A DNA stretch of 8,171 nt from JBCDIQ01 sp039024295 (GTDB lineage: Bacteria; Bacteroidota; Bacteroidia; J057): positions 1 through 8,171 of the forward strand of contig JBCDIQ010000276.1 of the NCBI GenBank assembly GCA_039024295.1, written 5' to 3'. This document shows positions 1 to 6,711 of the stretch, piece by piece; positions within the stretch are counted from its first letter, which is position 1, and each line of letters opens with the position of its first letter. The position numbers and the translations under genes were made by a program. The notes beneath the pieces were generated by a model, which was not told where the DNA came from, ran no database searches, and saw nothing but the letters and a program-made list of their open reading frames with translations.

Positions 1-1
1 G

Positions 2-1681
2 ATCAACATGATGTACCTCGTGTTGCTGGCACTTCTGGCAATGAACGTGAGTGCGGAAGTACTCAATGCCTTCGAGAACATCCGTGAAAAACTGGAAGTA
101 TCTGCGAATGCAGCTGAAGCAGCTGGAGCCGACTTCATCAAAAGCATGAAAACTGAAATTGATGAGGAGGTCAAGAATGAAAACAAGACAACCAATGTTG
201 GCTTGAAGGACACGTTGGATCAAATTCGTGCTAAGACCAATGAAGTTATTGGATCAATCAATATGCACATTGAAGAGATGCGCAAAATCGGTAAATACGA
301 TACAGCTACCGGATTGATTGAGAAGAAGGATGAACTGGATCTCAACTGGAAATACTGGATGGGAACAGGGGATGGAGAAGCCAAAAATCCAATTCCAGAT
401 TACAGCCCTCAAGGAGAAGGCGAAGCCATGAAACTCAGGGACGAAATCGATGGATATTATGGATATTTGGTTAACCTTTACAATTCTCAGTTGAAAGGAG
501 ATGATGCTGCCAGTCAGATGAAAAAGCTGGAAGAGGAAAAGCTCAAGAACCACGATGGTCCTTCTAAGGAAGAAAATAAGTCTTGGGAGAAGAATACTTT
601 CGAAGGTCCTGTAGTTGCGAATTTGGCAGTTCTCGAAGCCCTCAAAATCGATGTATACAAAAAGGAAAAAGAGCTTCTTGACCTATTGAATACACGATTA
701 GGGGTGGCGACCTTTAAGGTTGACAAGGTAGTTTCTGTGAATGCACCTACTGCTACTATTGTACCAGCAGGCCTGCAATTCCAGACCAAATTGTATGTGG
801 CAATGTCTTCTTCCGCAATTAAGCCCACATTCACCAGTGGTAGCGGTAAGATAGAAAAGCAAGAAGGCGGTAACTCTGCAACCTTGACCATTCCTGCACG
901 TGGAAACGTAATTCCTAAAGGTAAGAATGAAGGCGTTCAGAAGTATACGGCTTCAATCCGTGTGCCTAAAGCAACAGGAGGATTTGAAAACCTTCCAGTC
1001 GAAGGAGAATTCACCGTGCGTAAACCGGAAATCGTAATTACTTCAGCGACCGTACAGAACTTGTACCAAAACTGTGGTAACGAGATCAACATTGATGTAC
1101 CTGCCCTAGGAGATGCTTACAACCCAAAGGTTACCGCTTCTAACGCAACCGTTCGCCCAAGTGCCAAGAGTAAAGTTAAATTTATGATTGTGCCAACGGG
1201 TAAGAAGTGTGTGGTAGGGGTAAACACCCTTACAAATGGTCAGAACATTCCTATCGGAACAGTTGACTACCGGGTAATTAAGCCGCCGAAGCCTTCTGTA
1301 CAGTTGAAGGTGAATGGAAAGGTTCAGAACAACCCTGCACGTCCGGTAACCAAAGCCAGCCGTTTGTTGGTTCAGATTATTCCTGATGCGGAATTCAAAG
1401 CTGCACTTCCTAAGGATGCTCGTTATGGAGTAACTTCAATTGATGTGCTCGCGCAGCTATCTCTTGGACCACCTAAGCGTGTAAATTCAGCGAGTGGTTC
1501 CGGGCGTGATGGTGAAAGAGGAATTCCTGTTTCAATGGGGACAGAAATTCGTCAGGCCCGTCCAGGTACGAAAGTATACCTACGTATCAACGATATTTAC
1601 CGTAAAAACTTCATGAACAAGCAAATTACAGATAAGCGCTTTTCAGAAGTTGAGCGGACCATGTTCTTTACTGTGAAATAA
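2..1681 (+). CDS. gldM: Gliding motility / type IX secretion motor protein GldM (5' partial)
   Basis: GldM forms, with GldL, the inner-membrane proton-driven motor of the T9SS; its large periplasmic part reaches up to the GldK/GldN ring. The reading frame is open to the left edge: the bases before the first ATG (8) encode Ile-Asn, matching the family's KMINMMYL start, so about a dozen N-terminal residues, including the charged region before the helix, are missing. Numbering from the ATG at 8, residues 1-16 are the end of the single membrane helix, followed by the family motif NVSAEVLNAF. Residues 20-235 are mainly helical and charged (the D1 bundle, ending in FEGPVVANLAVLEALK), and 236-557 are beta-rich repeats corresponding to D2-D4. 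The segment NLYQNCGNEINIDVPALG (351-368) matches the conserved LYxGxxNxIxIxxPG of D3. Two cysteines (356, 401) lie in this domain and could form a disulfide. At roughly 570 residues in total it is somewhat longer than the roughly 510-residue F. johnsoniae protein. gldN follows, but after a terminator. Confidence 0.95.
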   Translation: MNMMYLVLLALLAMNVSAEVLNAFENIREKLEVSANAAEAAGADFIKSMKTEIDEEVKNENKTTNVGLKDTLDQIRAKTNEVIGSINMHIEEMRKIGKYDTATGLIEKKDELDLNWKYWMGTGDGEAKNPIPDYSPQGEGEAMKLRDEIDGYYGYLVNLYNSQLKGDDAASQMKKLEEEKLKNHDGPSKEENKSWEKNTFEGPVVANLAVLEALKIDVYKKEKELLDLLNTRLGVATFKVDKVVSVNAPTATIVPAGLQFQTKLYVAMSSSAIKPTFTSGSGKIEKQEGGNSATLTIPARGNVIPKGKNEGVQKYTASIRVPKATGGFENLPVEGEFTVRKPEIVITSATVQNLYQNCGNEINIDVPALGDAYNPKVTASNATVRPSAKSKVKFMIVPTGKKCVVGVNTLTNGQNIPIGTVDYRVIKPPKPSVQLKVNGKVQNNPARPVTKASRLLVQIIPDAEFKAALPKDARYGVTSIDVLAQLSLGPPKRVNSASGSGRDGERGIPVSMGTEIRQARPGTKVYLRINDIYRKNFMNKQITDKRFSEVERTMFFTVK

Positions 1682-1685
1682 TTAC

Positions 1686-1735
1686 AGAAAGGAGTGGAAG
1701 CATACAGCTTAACCCTTCCACTCCTTTCTTTTTTA
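1686..1735 (+). terminator. Strong intrinsic terminator after gldM
   Basis: A perfect 15-bp inverted repeat (1686-1700 with 1715-1729; core GAAAGGAGTGGAAG) with a 14-base loop is followed by a T-rich run to about 1734. It starts five bases after the gldM stop codon. This is the standard layout of a Rho-independent terminator and would end or attenuate transcription before gldN. That it acts in vivo is inferred. Confidence 0.88.
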
Positions 1736-1829
1736 GTGTGAGTTTTCATTTGATTTTCGTTCACTACACTGAAAACCGTGGACTGAAACCTGAAAACTTT
1801 CTTATTGCTTACTAACAGATATTTAACTA
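1736..1829 (+). promoter_or_regulatory. gldN upstream region with repeated TGAAAAC motifs
   Basis: This spacer lies between the gldM terminator and gldN, so it should hold the gldN promoter. I see no good TAnnTTTG -7 element. It does carry TGAAAAC at 1770-1776 and 1791-1797, a shorter TGAAAC at 1784-1789, and the inverted form AGTTTTCA at 1741-1748, which is exactly complementary to TGAAAACT at 1791-1798. The spacing of the direct copies (14 and 7 bases) suggests a possible regulator-binding array. AT-rich sequence of this kind can also give such matches by chance. Confidence 0.3.
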
Positions 1830-2726
1830 ATGGATATGCGTAGCCTTATTGTCCTTAGCTTACTCCTGGTCATGGGAGCGGTAGAAGCTTTCGCGCAGTT
1901 TCCTCCTCGTATTGAGGACCATTTCTGGCGCAGAAAGGTGGTAAACCGGATTGACTTGGAAGAAAAAATTAACCAGCCTCTAATCAAGCGGGAAAACGAT
2001 TACTACGTAGATAATACGCAGTACGAGCAGAAAGAAGGTCTGATAATGACCCTGTTTAATTGGTTAAAAGAAACTGATGACGCAGTTTGCTACCACCCTG
2101 ACTCTTTGAATACCGCCTTGACTTACGATGATGTAATGGCTCGCATTCAGAAGTTTGAAGGTAGCTTAGAAGGTGAAGGAGACTTCGATTCAGAAGACGA
2201 CGAAGGGGGATTTGATGACTTTGAAGGAGATGATTTTGGAGGAGACGGAGACGGATTTGAGGAAGACGGAGACGGAGACGAATGGGACTTTCCAGATGAC
2301 GCTGAATTTGCAGGTGGTTCTGATGATTTAGGAGCAGATGCCTCGGCATTTGTAGGAGATTTTGATCCTGCCCCTTATGAAAGTGTTATCCAGTTTATTG
2401 AAGATCGTATTTTCGACAAAAATCGATCTGAAATGGTCTATGACGTACAATTCCTTCAGATCATTTGGACTGATCCAGGTGAAACACTTCCTGAAAAAGT
2501 ATTATGTGTTTTCCGCTACGACGAAGTGCTTGAAGTACTCGAAAGGTCCCAGTGGAAAAACCGCTTCAATGATGCTGAATACAGAACGTTGCGTGAGGTG
2601 TTCGAAATGCGCCTGTTCCACAGTTACATCATTGATGTGTCTGGGGTAGGCGTAAACAGCTTGGAAGAAGCTGATCATCGCCGCCAGCAGTTGGTAGAAT
2701 TTGAGCACCACCTTTGGAGCTATTAA
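1830..2726 (+). CDS. gldN: Gliding motility / type IX secretion protein GldN with acidic insert
   Basis: GldN is a periplasmic T9SS component that binds the lipoprotein GldK in rings beneath the outer membrane and contacts GldM. The 298-residue product starts with a signal peptide (about 1-22, AFA before Gln23). The start could also be Met3 (1836). The mature N-terminus has the family motif VVNRIDLEEKINQPL (37-51), and the C-terminal half has IEDRIFDKNRSEM (190-202) and the YDVQFLQIIW-LCVFRYDEV-WKNRFNDAEY blocks typical of the family. Between these lies a low-complexity acidic segment, residues 110-179, with 31 Asp/Glu in 70 residues, rich in Gly and Phe. No Lys, Arg or His occurs from 109 to 192. 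It includes DGDG and DGDGDE stretches encoded by GGAGAC hexanucleotide repeats. This segment does not look like usual GldN sequence and may bind calcium, which is inference. The gene sits between two terminators and is probably transcribed on its own or by read-through from gldM. Confidence 0.92.
   Translation: MDMRSLIVLSLLLVMGAVEAFAQFPPRIEDHFWRRKVVNRIDLEEKINQPLIKRENDYYVDNTQYEQKEGLIMTLFNWLKETDDAVCYHPDSLNTALTYDDVMARIQKFEGSLEGEGDFDSEDDEGGFDDFEGDDFGGDGDGFEEDGDGDEWDFPDDAEFAGGSDDLGADASAFVGDFDPAPYESVIQFIEDRIFDKNRSEMVYDVQFLQIIWTDPGETLPEKVLCVFRYDEVLEVLERSQWKNRFNDAEYRTLREVFEMRLFHSYIIDVSGVGVNSLEEADHRRQQLVEFEHHLWSY
2241..2279 (+). repeat. In-frame GGAGAC hexanucleotide repeats inside gldN
   Basis: Two short runs of the unit GGAGAC/GACGGA (2241-2255 and 2265-2279), separated by nine bases, encode alternating Gly-Asp (residues 138-142 and 146-150). 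Each unit is two codons, so gain or loss by replication slippage would change insert length without breaking the frame. Confidence 0.75.
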
Positions 2727-2757
2727 TTCGCAAACAGATTATTAATTAGCCATATTG

Positions 2758-2784
2758 AAGGGAGCCGTCAGGCTCCCTTTTTGC
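2758..2784 (+). terminator. Intrinsic terminator after gldN
   Basis: A perfect 9-bp GC-rich stem (AAGGGAGCC at 2758-2766 with GGCTCCCTT at 2771-2779), a GTCA tetraloop and a run of T residues follow the gldN stop by about 30 bases. It separates gldN from the permease gene that starts at 2813. No consensus promoter for that gene is obvious in the short remaining spacer. Confidence 0.9.
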
Positions 2785-2812
2785 ATAAATTGCTTCAGGT
2801 TTTTTTCCTGTT

Positions 2813-3559
2813 ATGTTCGAATCGTTTCAGTTATCGCTTGTTGATTGGGGACTTTTAGCGATGTGTGCGCTCATTGTTGGCATGGCAAAGGTGGGTGTGG
2901 CTGGGATATACGTACTGACTGTTCCAGTCATGGCCTATATTTTTGGCGGAAAGGACTCTACAGGCGTTATGCTCCCGATCCTGATCATGGCGGATATTTT
3001 TGGAGTAGCCTACTACAGCAGATCTGCAAAATGGAAGTATGTTATCCGTCTGATGCCTCCTGCATTTATTGGGCTATTAATCGGGGTATGGGCAGGAGAG
3101 GGGATTTCTGATCAAATTTTTAAGCTATTGATGGGAACAGGTATTTCCATTGGGTTGGTGATTCTGATCATCATGGAGATCCGAAAATCCAACGAAGTCC
3201 CAGATAGTCGGCCTTTTGGATGGTTAATGGGCGGTATGGGGGGATTTGCTACCATGGTAGGGAATTCGGCAGGTCCTATTTTGATGGTGTACCTTCTGGC
3301 AATGCGCCTTCCCAAAAATGTTTATATCGGGACGGTTGCCTGGCTTTTTATGATCATAAACTGGTGTAAAGTACCCTTTCACATTTGGGTTTGGAAAACA
3401 ATGGATTGGAACACGTTATTACTAGACTTGTGTTTGTTACCAATTATCGCTTTGGGAACATTCTTGGGATTCCGGATCGTAAAATTAATCCCTGATCATA
3501 TTTATCGATACCTTGTACTGGGAGTGACTTGCCTTTCAGCAATCCTGCTTTTCCTTTAA
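2813..3559 (+). CDS. TSUP family (TauE/SafE-like) membrane permease
   Basis: This is an integral membrane protein of the sulfite exporter TauE/SafE (TSUP) family, which carries sulfur compounds, organic anions or other small anions across the inner membrane; the substrate here cannot be read from the sequence. The 248 residues form about seven or eight hydrophobic segments. The family's two related halves are visible: an early motif GMAKVGVAG (23-31), then FGGKDSTGVMLPILIMADIFGVAYY (starting near 44), and a second copy-like motif GGMGGFATMVGNSAGP (141-156). Length is normal for the family. The ATG at 2813 is the first in-frame start after the gldN terminator and is followed quickly by the first helix. 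The gene converges on a small - strand gene 36 bases downstream; the gap holds no convincing terminator. It is not a known T9SS partner, so its neighbourhood with gldN is probably accidental. Confidence 0.88.
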   Translation: MFESFQLSLVDWGLLAMCALIVGMAKVGVAGIYVLTVPVMAYIFGGKDSTGVMLPILIMADIFGVAYYSRSAKWKYVIRLMPPAFIGLLIGVWAGEGISDQIFKLLMGTGISIGLVILIIMEIRKSNEVPDSRPFGWLMGGMGGFATMVGNSAGPILMVYLLAMRLPKNVYIGTVAWLFMIINWCKVPFHIWVWKTMDWNTLLLDLCLLPIIALGTFLGFRIVKLIPDHIYRYLVLGVTCLSAILLFL

Positions 3560-3595
3560 ATGAAAATGAGGGTCCTCTCAACCTTGGTAAGGAGG

Positions 3596-3940
3596 CTAGA
3601 AATTCACTTGAACGACTTTCCTTAGGTAGTCAGATGTTGCCTGAACGATAGTAGCAAGTGCCAGGGTGAAGTATCCAGCAGATATGGCACAAAAAAGCAA
3701 ACACAATCCTGCTTTGAAGGAGCTGGGGGTGGCCCCACATAAGTAGTAGCTGTAAGTCAACATTAAGTTTATTACCGTGAGCAGTGCAAAGGTTCCGAAT
3801 AAGCATTCATTTGATAGCGGTAACAGTAATCGTTGCAAGATTCGCTGCTGCTTATCATATCTGCACAGTTCTCCTGATGGATTTACAAAAGATTTAGGAG
3901 ATAACGCTCTATGGCCAGTAGAAGGGATTGAAGTTTTCAT
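3596..3940 (-). CDS. Small two-helix membrane protein, unknown function
   Basis: I do not recognise this 114-residue protein. It has a polar, basic N-terminal part (1-43), then two strongly hydrophobic segments, about 46-68 and 76-100, joined by a short loop, and a short charged tail. That is a clear helical-hairpin topology with four or five Cys in and near the helices. Support for a real gene: the coding potential fits its membrane pattern, no better ORF competes on this stretch, and a 7-of-8 match to the Bacteroidota -7 element with a correctly spaced TTG lies just upstream (3968-3995). Against: no known family, and a + strand ORF overlaps its 5' end. The start at 3940 is the only one giving both helices plus a leader. 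It lies 77 bases downstream of the epimerase-family gene on the same strand. Confidence 0.55.
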   Translation of the reverse strand: MKTSIPSTGHRALSPKSFVNPSGELCRYDKQQRILQRLLLPLSNECLFGTFALLTVINLMLTYSYYLCGATPSSFKAGLCLLFCAISAGYFTLALATIVQATSDYLRKVVQVNF

Positions 3941-3944
3941 TTAT

Positions 3945-3984
3945 CGAACATCTTATGTTTGGTACCAAAAAGATATCATGTTCG
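3945..3984. promoter_or_regulatory. Palindromic stretch, possible operator
   Basis: A perfect 12-bp palindrome TTTGGTACCAAA (3958-3969) is nested inside a 7-bp inverted repeat CGAACAT (3945-3951) / ATGTTCG (3978-3984) with nearly the same centre. It covers the presumed -7 element and start point of the small membrane protein gene, the usual place for a repressor site. Binding by a regulator is inferred. Confidence 0.4.
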
Positions 3985-3995
3985 ACAGAAAGCAA
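3968..3995 (-). promoter_or_regulatory. Candidate promoter of the small membrane protein gene
   Basis: Read on the - strand, TTG (3993-3995) is followed after 17 bases by TATCTTTT (3968-3975), which matches TAnnTTTG at seven of eight positions. Transcription would start near 3964 and leave a leader of about 24 bases. A palindromic stretch overlaps the same bases. Confidence 0.4.
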
Positions 3996-4017
3996 CATGA
4001 CAAATGACAGACTTTTG

Positions 4018-4926
4018 TTACACAAGGTCCTGTAAAGCTTCCTTTAGGTGAGGAAAACGAAAAGAAAATTCAGAATTAGGAATTCGTTCTGATTTCACAT
4101 ATCTGCCATACAAAACAAGTTCTGGATCTGTACGAAATAAAAACCTAGCCCCAAAGCGGGTAGCCCATTCAGGTGCTGGCAATCCAATGGGAATCCGCAT
4201 TTGTTTTCGCAATGTCCTCATAAACTCTGCCTGGGATACTGGATTAGGAGCGGTGGTTAGGTATGCACCGGAAAATGTGTCGTTTTTGATTGCTTGGTGG
4301 ATGAATTCATTCAAGTCATACTCATGTATCCAGCTAATACCTTGATTACCATGACCAACCTTACCCCCAAGGCCTAGCCGGGTAATTTGCTTCAGGGTAG
4401 AAAGTGCGCCTCCATTTTTCCCAATGACAAAACTGGTCCTTAACCGGACCTCTCTGGTGCCCTCAGGTAAAGCTTCCAGTAAGGCAACTTCCCACTCTTT
4501 TCCTACAAACGGTGCTAACCCATAGCCAAAGCTCGAGCTTTCTGTGCACATTTGGGAGGGCGGATCTCCATAAATGTGGGCAGTAGACATCTGGATCCAA
4601 ATTTTGGGTGGATTTTCTACCGTATTCAAAGCTTTACCAATCGCTTTTGTGGTGTCTACCCGTGACCGAAGAATCAAGTCGCAATTATCCGGTGTCTTGA
4701 TACAGTCAACTGTTTTTCCTGCTAGGTTCACTACTGCCAACGCACCGGATAGCTGGGATGCCCATTCGCCAACTGTAACTCCATCCCAGGCCACAAAGGG
4801 ATATTTTATGGGTTTATTTGGAGGATTTCTCGCAATTATTATCGGTTGAAAACCTTTCTCTGACAGGTGATCAGCCAGGCTTTGGCCGATAAATCCGGTT
4901 CCTCCAGTTACGACGACTTTTTTCAT
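4018..4926 (-). CDS. TIGR01777/YfcH-type NAD(P)-dependent epimerase family protein
   Basis: This belongs to the atypical extended short-chain dehydrogenases of the YfcH/SDR39U1 group; their substrate is not known, so no reaction is assigned. Counting from the chosen Met, the Rossmann nucleotide-binding motif GGTGFIG is at 8-14, VVNLAGK at 65-71, STAHIYG at 114-120 (position of the family's catalytic Tyr), and VGKEWEVAL at 141-149. The stretch RLRTSFVIGKNGGAL (161-175) followed by GLGGKVGHGNQGISWIHEYDL is the most diagnostic block. The C-terminal 50 residues (P251 onward, ending in FRFPHLKEAL) correspond to the DUF1731 tail. The length of 302 fits the family. An ATG five codons upstream (4941) exists, but the one at 4926 puts the first beta strand (MKKVVVTGG) at the usual place. 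It lies 38 bases after metX and has no separate consensus promoter, so it is probably co-transcribed with it. Confidence 0.88.
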   Translation of the reverse strand: MKKVVVTGGTGFIGQSLADHLSEKGFQPIIIARNPPNKPIKYPFVAWDGVTVGEWASQLSGALAVVNLAGKTVDCIKTPDNCDLILRSRVDTTKAIGKALNTVENPPKIWIQMSTAHIYGDPPSQMCTESSSFGYGLAPFVGKEWEVALLEALPEGTREVRLRTSFVIGKNGGALSTLKQITRLGLGGKVGHGNQGISWIHEYDLNEFIHQAIKNDTFSGAYLTTAPNPVSQAEFMRTLRKQMRIPIGLPAPEWATRFGARFLFRTDPELVLYGRYVKSERIPNSEFSFRFPHLKEALQDLV

Positions 4927-4964
4927 GGCAAAATATAACACTGATAGCCAATATCTGACTGTCC

Positions 4965-5981
4965 TTAACTTAAAAACCTACTGATAGCTCTTTCCATCTG
5001 TTTGTATTCCAACAAGAATCCGTCATGCCCATAAAAGGAATCAATGGTGGCCAAGGTCGCATGTGGGATGTGCCCCGCAAGAAATGCCTGTTCTGAAGGA
5101 GGGAACAGCAAATCCGAACTGATACTGATGACCAACGTCTTTGCCTGAATGTTGGCCAAAGCTTCTTGCTTACTTCCTCTGCCCCGGCCTACATCTTGGC
5201 TGTCCATGGCTTTGGACAGGGTCCAGTAGGAAAAAGCGTTAAACCGGTCAGCAAGCTTTTGGCCTTGGTATTGCTGATAAGAGGAAGCCCGGAAACGATC
5301 AATTGGCTGTTGGCCGGACTTTTCCTGCTGGCTGTTGTGGTACGTATCATAATTCCGGTAGGAGAGCAATGCGACTGAGCGGGCTGCTTTCATGCCTTCC
5401 ATTCCTGCGTTAGGCGATGCTTCCTTCCAGCTTTGGTCTGCGGCAATGGCCATTCGCTGAGATTCATTGAAAGCAATTCCCCAGGGAGAATGCTGGGCAT
5501 TGGTGGCCATGGGGATGGCATATTCGAATACATCGGGCTGCATGATGTTCCACTCCAGCAACTGCTGTCCGCCCATTGATCCGCCGATGACCACCTTGAT
5601 TCGATCAATGCCCAGGTGCTGGCGAAGTGCATCAAATGCGCGTACGATATCTCGATTCGTGAGCAGGGGGAACTCGTGGAAGTAAGGGGTACCCGTCTCA
5701 GGGTTTGTAGAAAGGGCATGGGTCGATCCGTAGCAGCTTCCCAGCATATTTGCGCACACAATAAAGTCTTTCTCAGGAGAGAAAAGCTTCCCTGCACCAA
5801 ATAGTCCCTCCCACCAATCTGAGACCTCAGCATTTGCCGTGAGTGCATGGCAAACCCATACCACATTGTTACGTGTTGCATTCAAGGTGCCATAGGTGGT
5901 GTAAGCCAGGTGGAACTCAGGTAAGGATGCTCCATTTTCCAGGGGAAAGGCATCTGTGCGATGGTATTGGTGGCTATCCAT
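4965..5981 (-). CDS. metX: Homoserine O-acetyltransferase MetX
   Basis: MetX transfers the acetyl group of acetyl-CoA to the hydroxyl of homoserine in the cytoplasm, the first committed step of methionine synthesis by direct sulfhydrylation. The 338-residue protein is an alpha/beta-hydrolase fold with the whole triad visible: Ser135 in the elbow GGSMGGQ (133-139), Asp290 in SSDLLFPP and His319 in YGHDGFL. The oxyanion-side motif CHALTAN (44-50) and the SDWWEGLFG and NMLGSCYGSTH blocks are typical, and a helical lid lies at about 165-260. Some MetX-fold enzymes use succinyl-CoA instead; sequence reading alone cannot exclude this, but the Bacteroidota affiliation favours acetyl. No metY (acetylhomoserine sulfhydrylase) is in the window. 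A consensus promoter lies 20-47 bases upstream, so the gene can be transcribed independently of the kinase gene ahead of it. Confidence 0.93.
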   Translation of the reverse strand: MDSHQYHRTDAFPLENGASLPEFHLAYTTYGTLNATRNNVVWVCHALTANAEVSDWWEGLFGAGKLFSPEKDFIVCANMLGSCYGSTHALSTNPETGTPYFHEFPLLTNRDIVRAFDALRQHLGIDRIKVVIGGSMGGQQLLEWNIMQPDVFEYAIPMATNAQHSPWGIAFNESQRMAIAADQSWKEASPNAGMEGMKAARSVALLSYRNYDTYHNSQQEKSGQQPIDRFRASSYQQYQGQKLADRFNAFSYWTLSKAMDSQDVGRGRGSKQEALANIQAKTLVISISSDLLFPPSEQAFLAGHIPHATLATIDSFYGHDGFLLEYKQMERAISRFLS

Positions 5982-6000
5982 GTAACCCTTTTTGTTTGTG

Positions 6001-6028
6001 CAAATATAATCACACAGGGAATAATCAA
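6001..6028 (-). promoter_or_regulatory. Consensus Bacteroidota promoter for metX
   Basis: Read on the - strand, TTG (6026-6028), a 17-base spacer and TATATTTG (6001-6008) match the TTG-N17-23-TAnnTTTG consensus fully. The predicted start, near 5997, leaves a leader of only about 15 bases, with an A-rich stretch before the ATG rather than a strong Shine-Dalgarno site. The leader is too short for a SAM riboswitch. Confidence 0.65.
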
Positions 6029-6037
6029 GGAGACTGT

Positions 6038-6655
6038 CTAGCTAAACAGCCCAAACAATTCTGCCTTTACCTTATTGATGATGATGCCCAAATGCTCGGC
6101 GTTGTCGCGGAAGTTGAGTTCTTTTACCGGTACTTCAATTTTTTTTCCAAAACTATAGTCAGTAAACCACTCCTCATACCTGTGATTGAGTCGTTTGAGG
6201 TAATCCAGTCGGATAGAGTCCTCATAGTTCCTGCCGCGGTTTTGAATTTGTTCTACCAGCGTGGGGATGTCGCATTTGAGGTAAATGAGTAAATCTGGTG
6301 GTTCTACCAATTCTGCTACTGCCTCAAAAAGCTTTTTATAGGTATCGTAGTCCCGGGTAGACATAAGGCCCATCGCATGGAGGTTGGGCGCGAATATTTG
6401 TGCATCCTCGTAAAGTGTACGGTCCATGATCACATTCTTTTTTTCCCTTCGAATGTTGATCATTTGCTCCAGACGTGCGTGCAGGAAGGCCATTTGCAGG
6501 TTGAATGACCAGCGGGGCATATCTGAATAAAAATCCAGCAGGTAGGGGTTCTGGTCGTTATCAGTGTAGAGGGCTTCAAACCCAAAATAACGAGACAGCA
6601 AATAGGAAAGGGTCGTTTTTCCGGCGCCAATATTTCCGGCAACAGCAATGTACAT
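6038..6655 (-). CDS. Deoxynucleoside kinase (dNK / dGK-dAK family)
   Basis: This enzyme phosphorylates deoxynucleosides at the 5' position with ATP in the salvage of DNA precursors. The 205 residues show the family's main signatures: P-loop GNIGAGKT at 7-14, the substrate-site segment NDQNPYLLDFYSD (33-45), the DRT motif at 78-80 (equivalent to the ERS/DRS base-binding and catalytic motif), and the arginine-rich lid RGRNYE at 140-145. The length is typical of bacterial single-domain dNKs. Which deoxynucleoside it prefers cannot be told from the motifs. The gene lies 56 bases after bshB1, with a near-consensus promoter in that gap, and 56 bases before metX. Confidence 0.9.
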   Translation of the reverse strand: MYIAVAGNIGAGKTTLSYLLSRYFGFEALYTDNDQNPYLLDFYSDMPRWSFNLQMAFLHARLEQMINIRREKKNVIMDRTLYEDAQIFAPNLHAMGLMSTRDYDTYKKLFEAVAELVEPPDLLIYLKCDIPTLVEQIQNRGRNYEDSIRLDYLKRLNHRYEEWFTDYSFGKKIEVPVKELNFRDNAEHLGIIINKVKAELFGLFS

Positions 6656-6676
6656 GCGTGTCTGAACTAATTTTTA

Positions 6677-6707
6677 CAGAATTACAAACAGATTCTGCAA
6701 AAATCAA
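6677..6707 (-). promoter_or_regulatory. Candidate promoter for the deoxynucleoside kinase gene
   Basis: On the - strand, TTG (6705-6707), 20 bases of spacer and TAATTCTG (6677-6684) match the phylum consensus at seven of eight -7 positions. The predicted leader is about 17 bases. It begins just past the bshB1 stop, so the kinase may be both read through and started here. Confidence 0.38.
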
Positions 6708-6711
6708 CCCA

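Noticed and set aside
514..891. A 125-codon - strand ORF inside gldM
   Set aside because: It is antisense to conserved GldM sequence, has a Ser/Phe-rich product typical of reverse-strand shadows, and no upstream signals.
3560..3595. Bidirectional terminator between the convergent permease and small membrane protein genes
   Set aside because: Only a very short ACC/GGT stem is present, with no adequate GC stem or T run on either strand.
3777..4007. A 76-codon + strand ORF overlapping the small membrane protein gene
   Set aside because: It has no hydrophobic or domain pattern, and it crosses the promoter candidate and palindrome; the - strand frame with two clear helices is the better reading.
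4927..4941. Upstream start adding MLYFA to the epimerase-family protein
   Set aside because: The family's first strand begins at the MKKVVVTGG Met (4926); the five extra residues have no counterpart in the family.
5390..5881. A 163-codon ORF on the - strand in another frame of metX
   Set aside because: It lies wholly within metX, whose full catalytic triad and family blocks are in the other frame; the product has no recognisable domain and looks like a frame shadow.
5982..6037. SAM riboswitch before metX
   Set aside because: The gap is 56 bases, the consensus promoter occupies half of it, and no pseudoknot or stem pattern of a SAM riboswitch is visible.
5843..6292. A 149-codon + strand ORF across the metX start and the kinase 3' end
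   Set aside because: It is antisense to two well-supported genes and their promoter, and its product has no family-like pattern.
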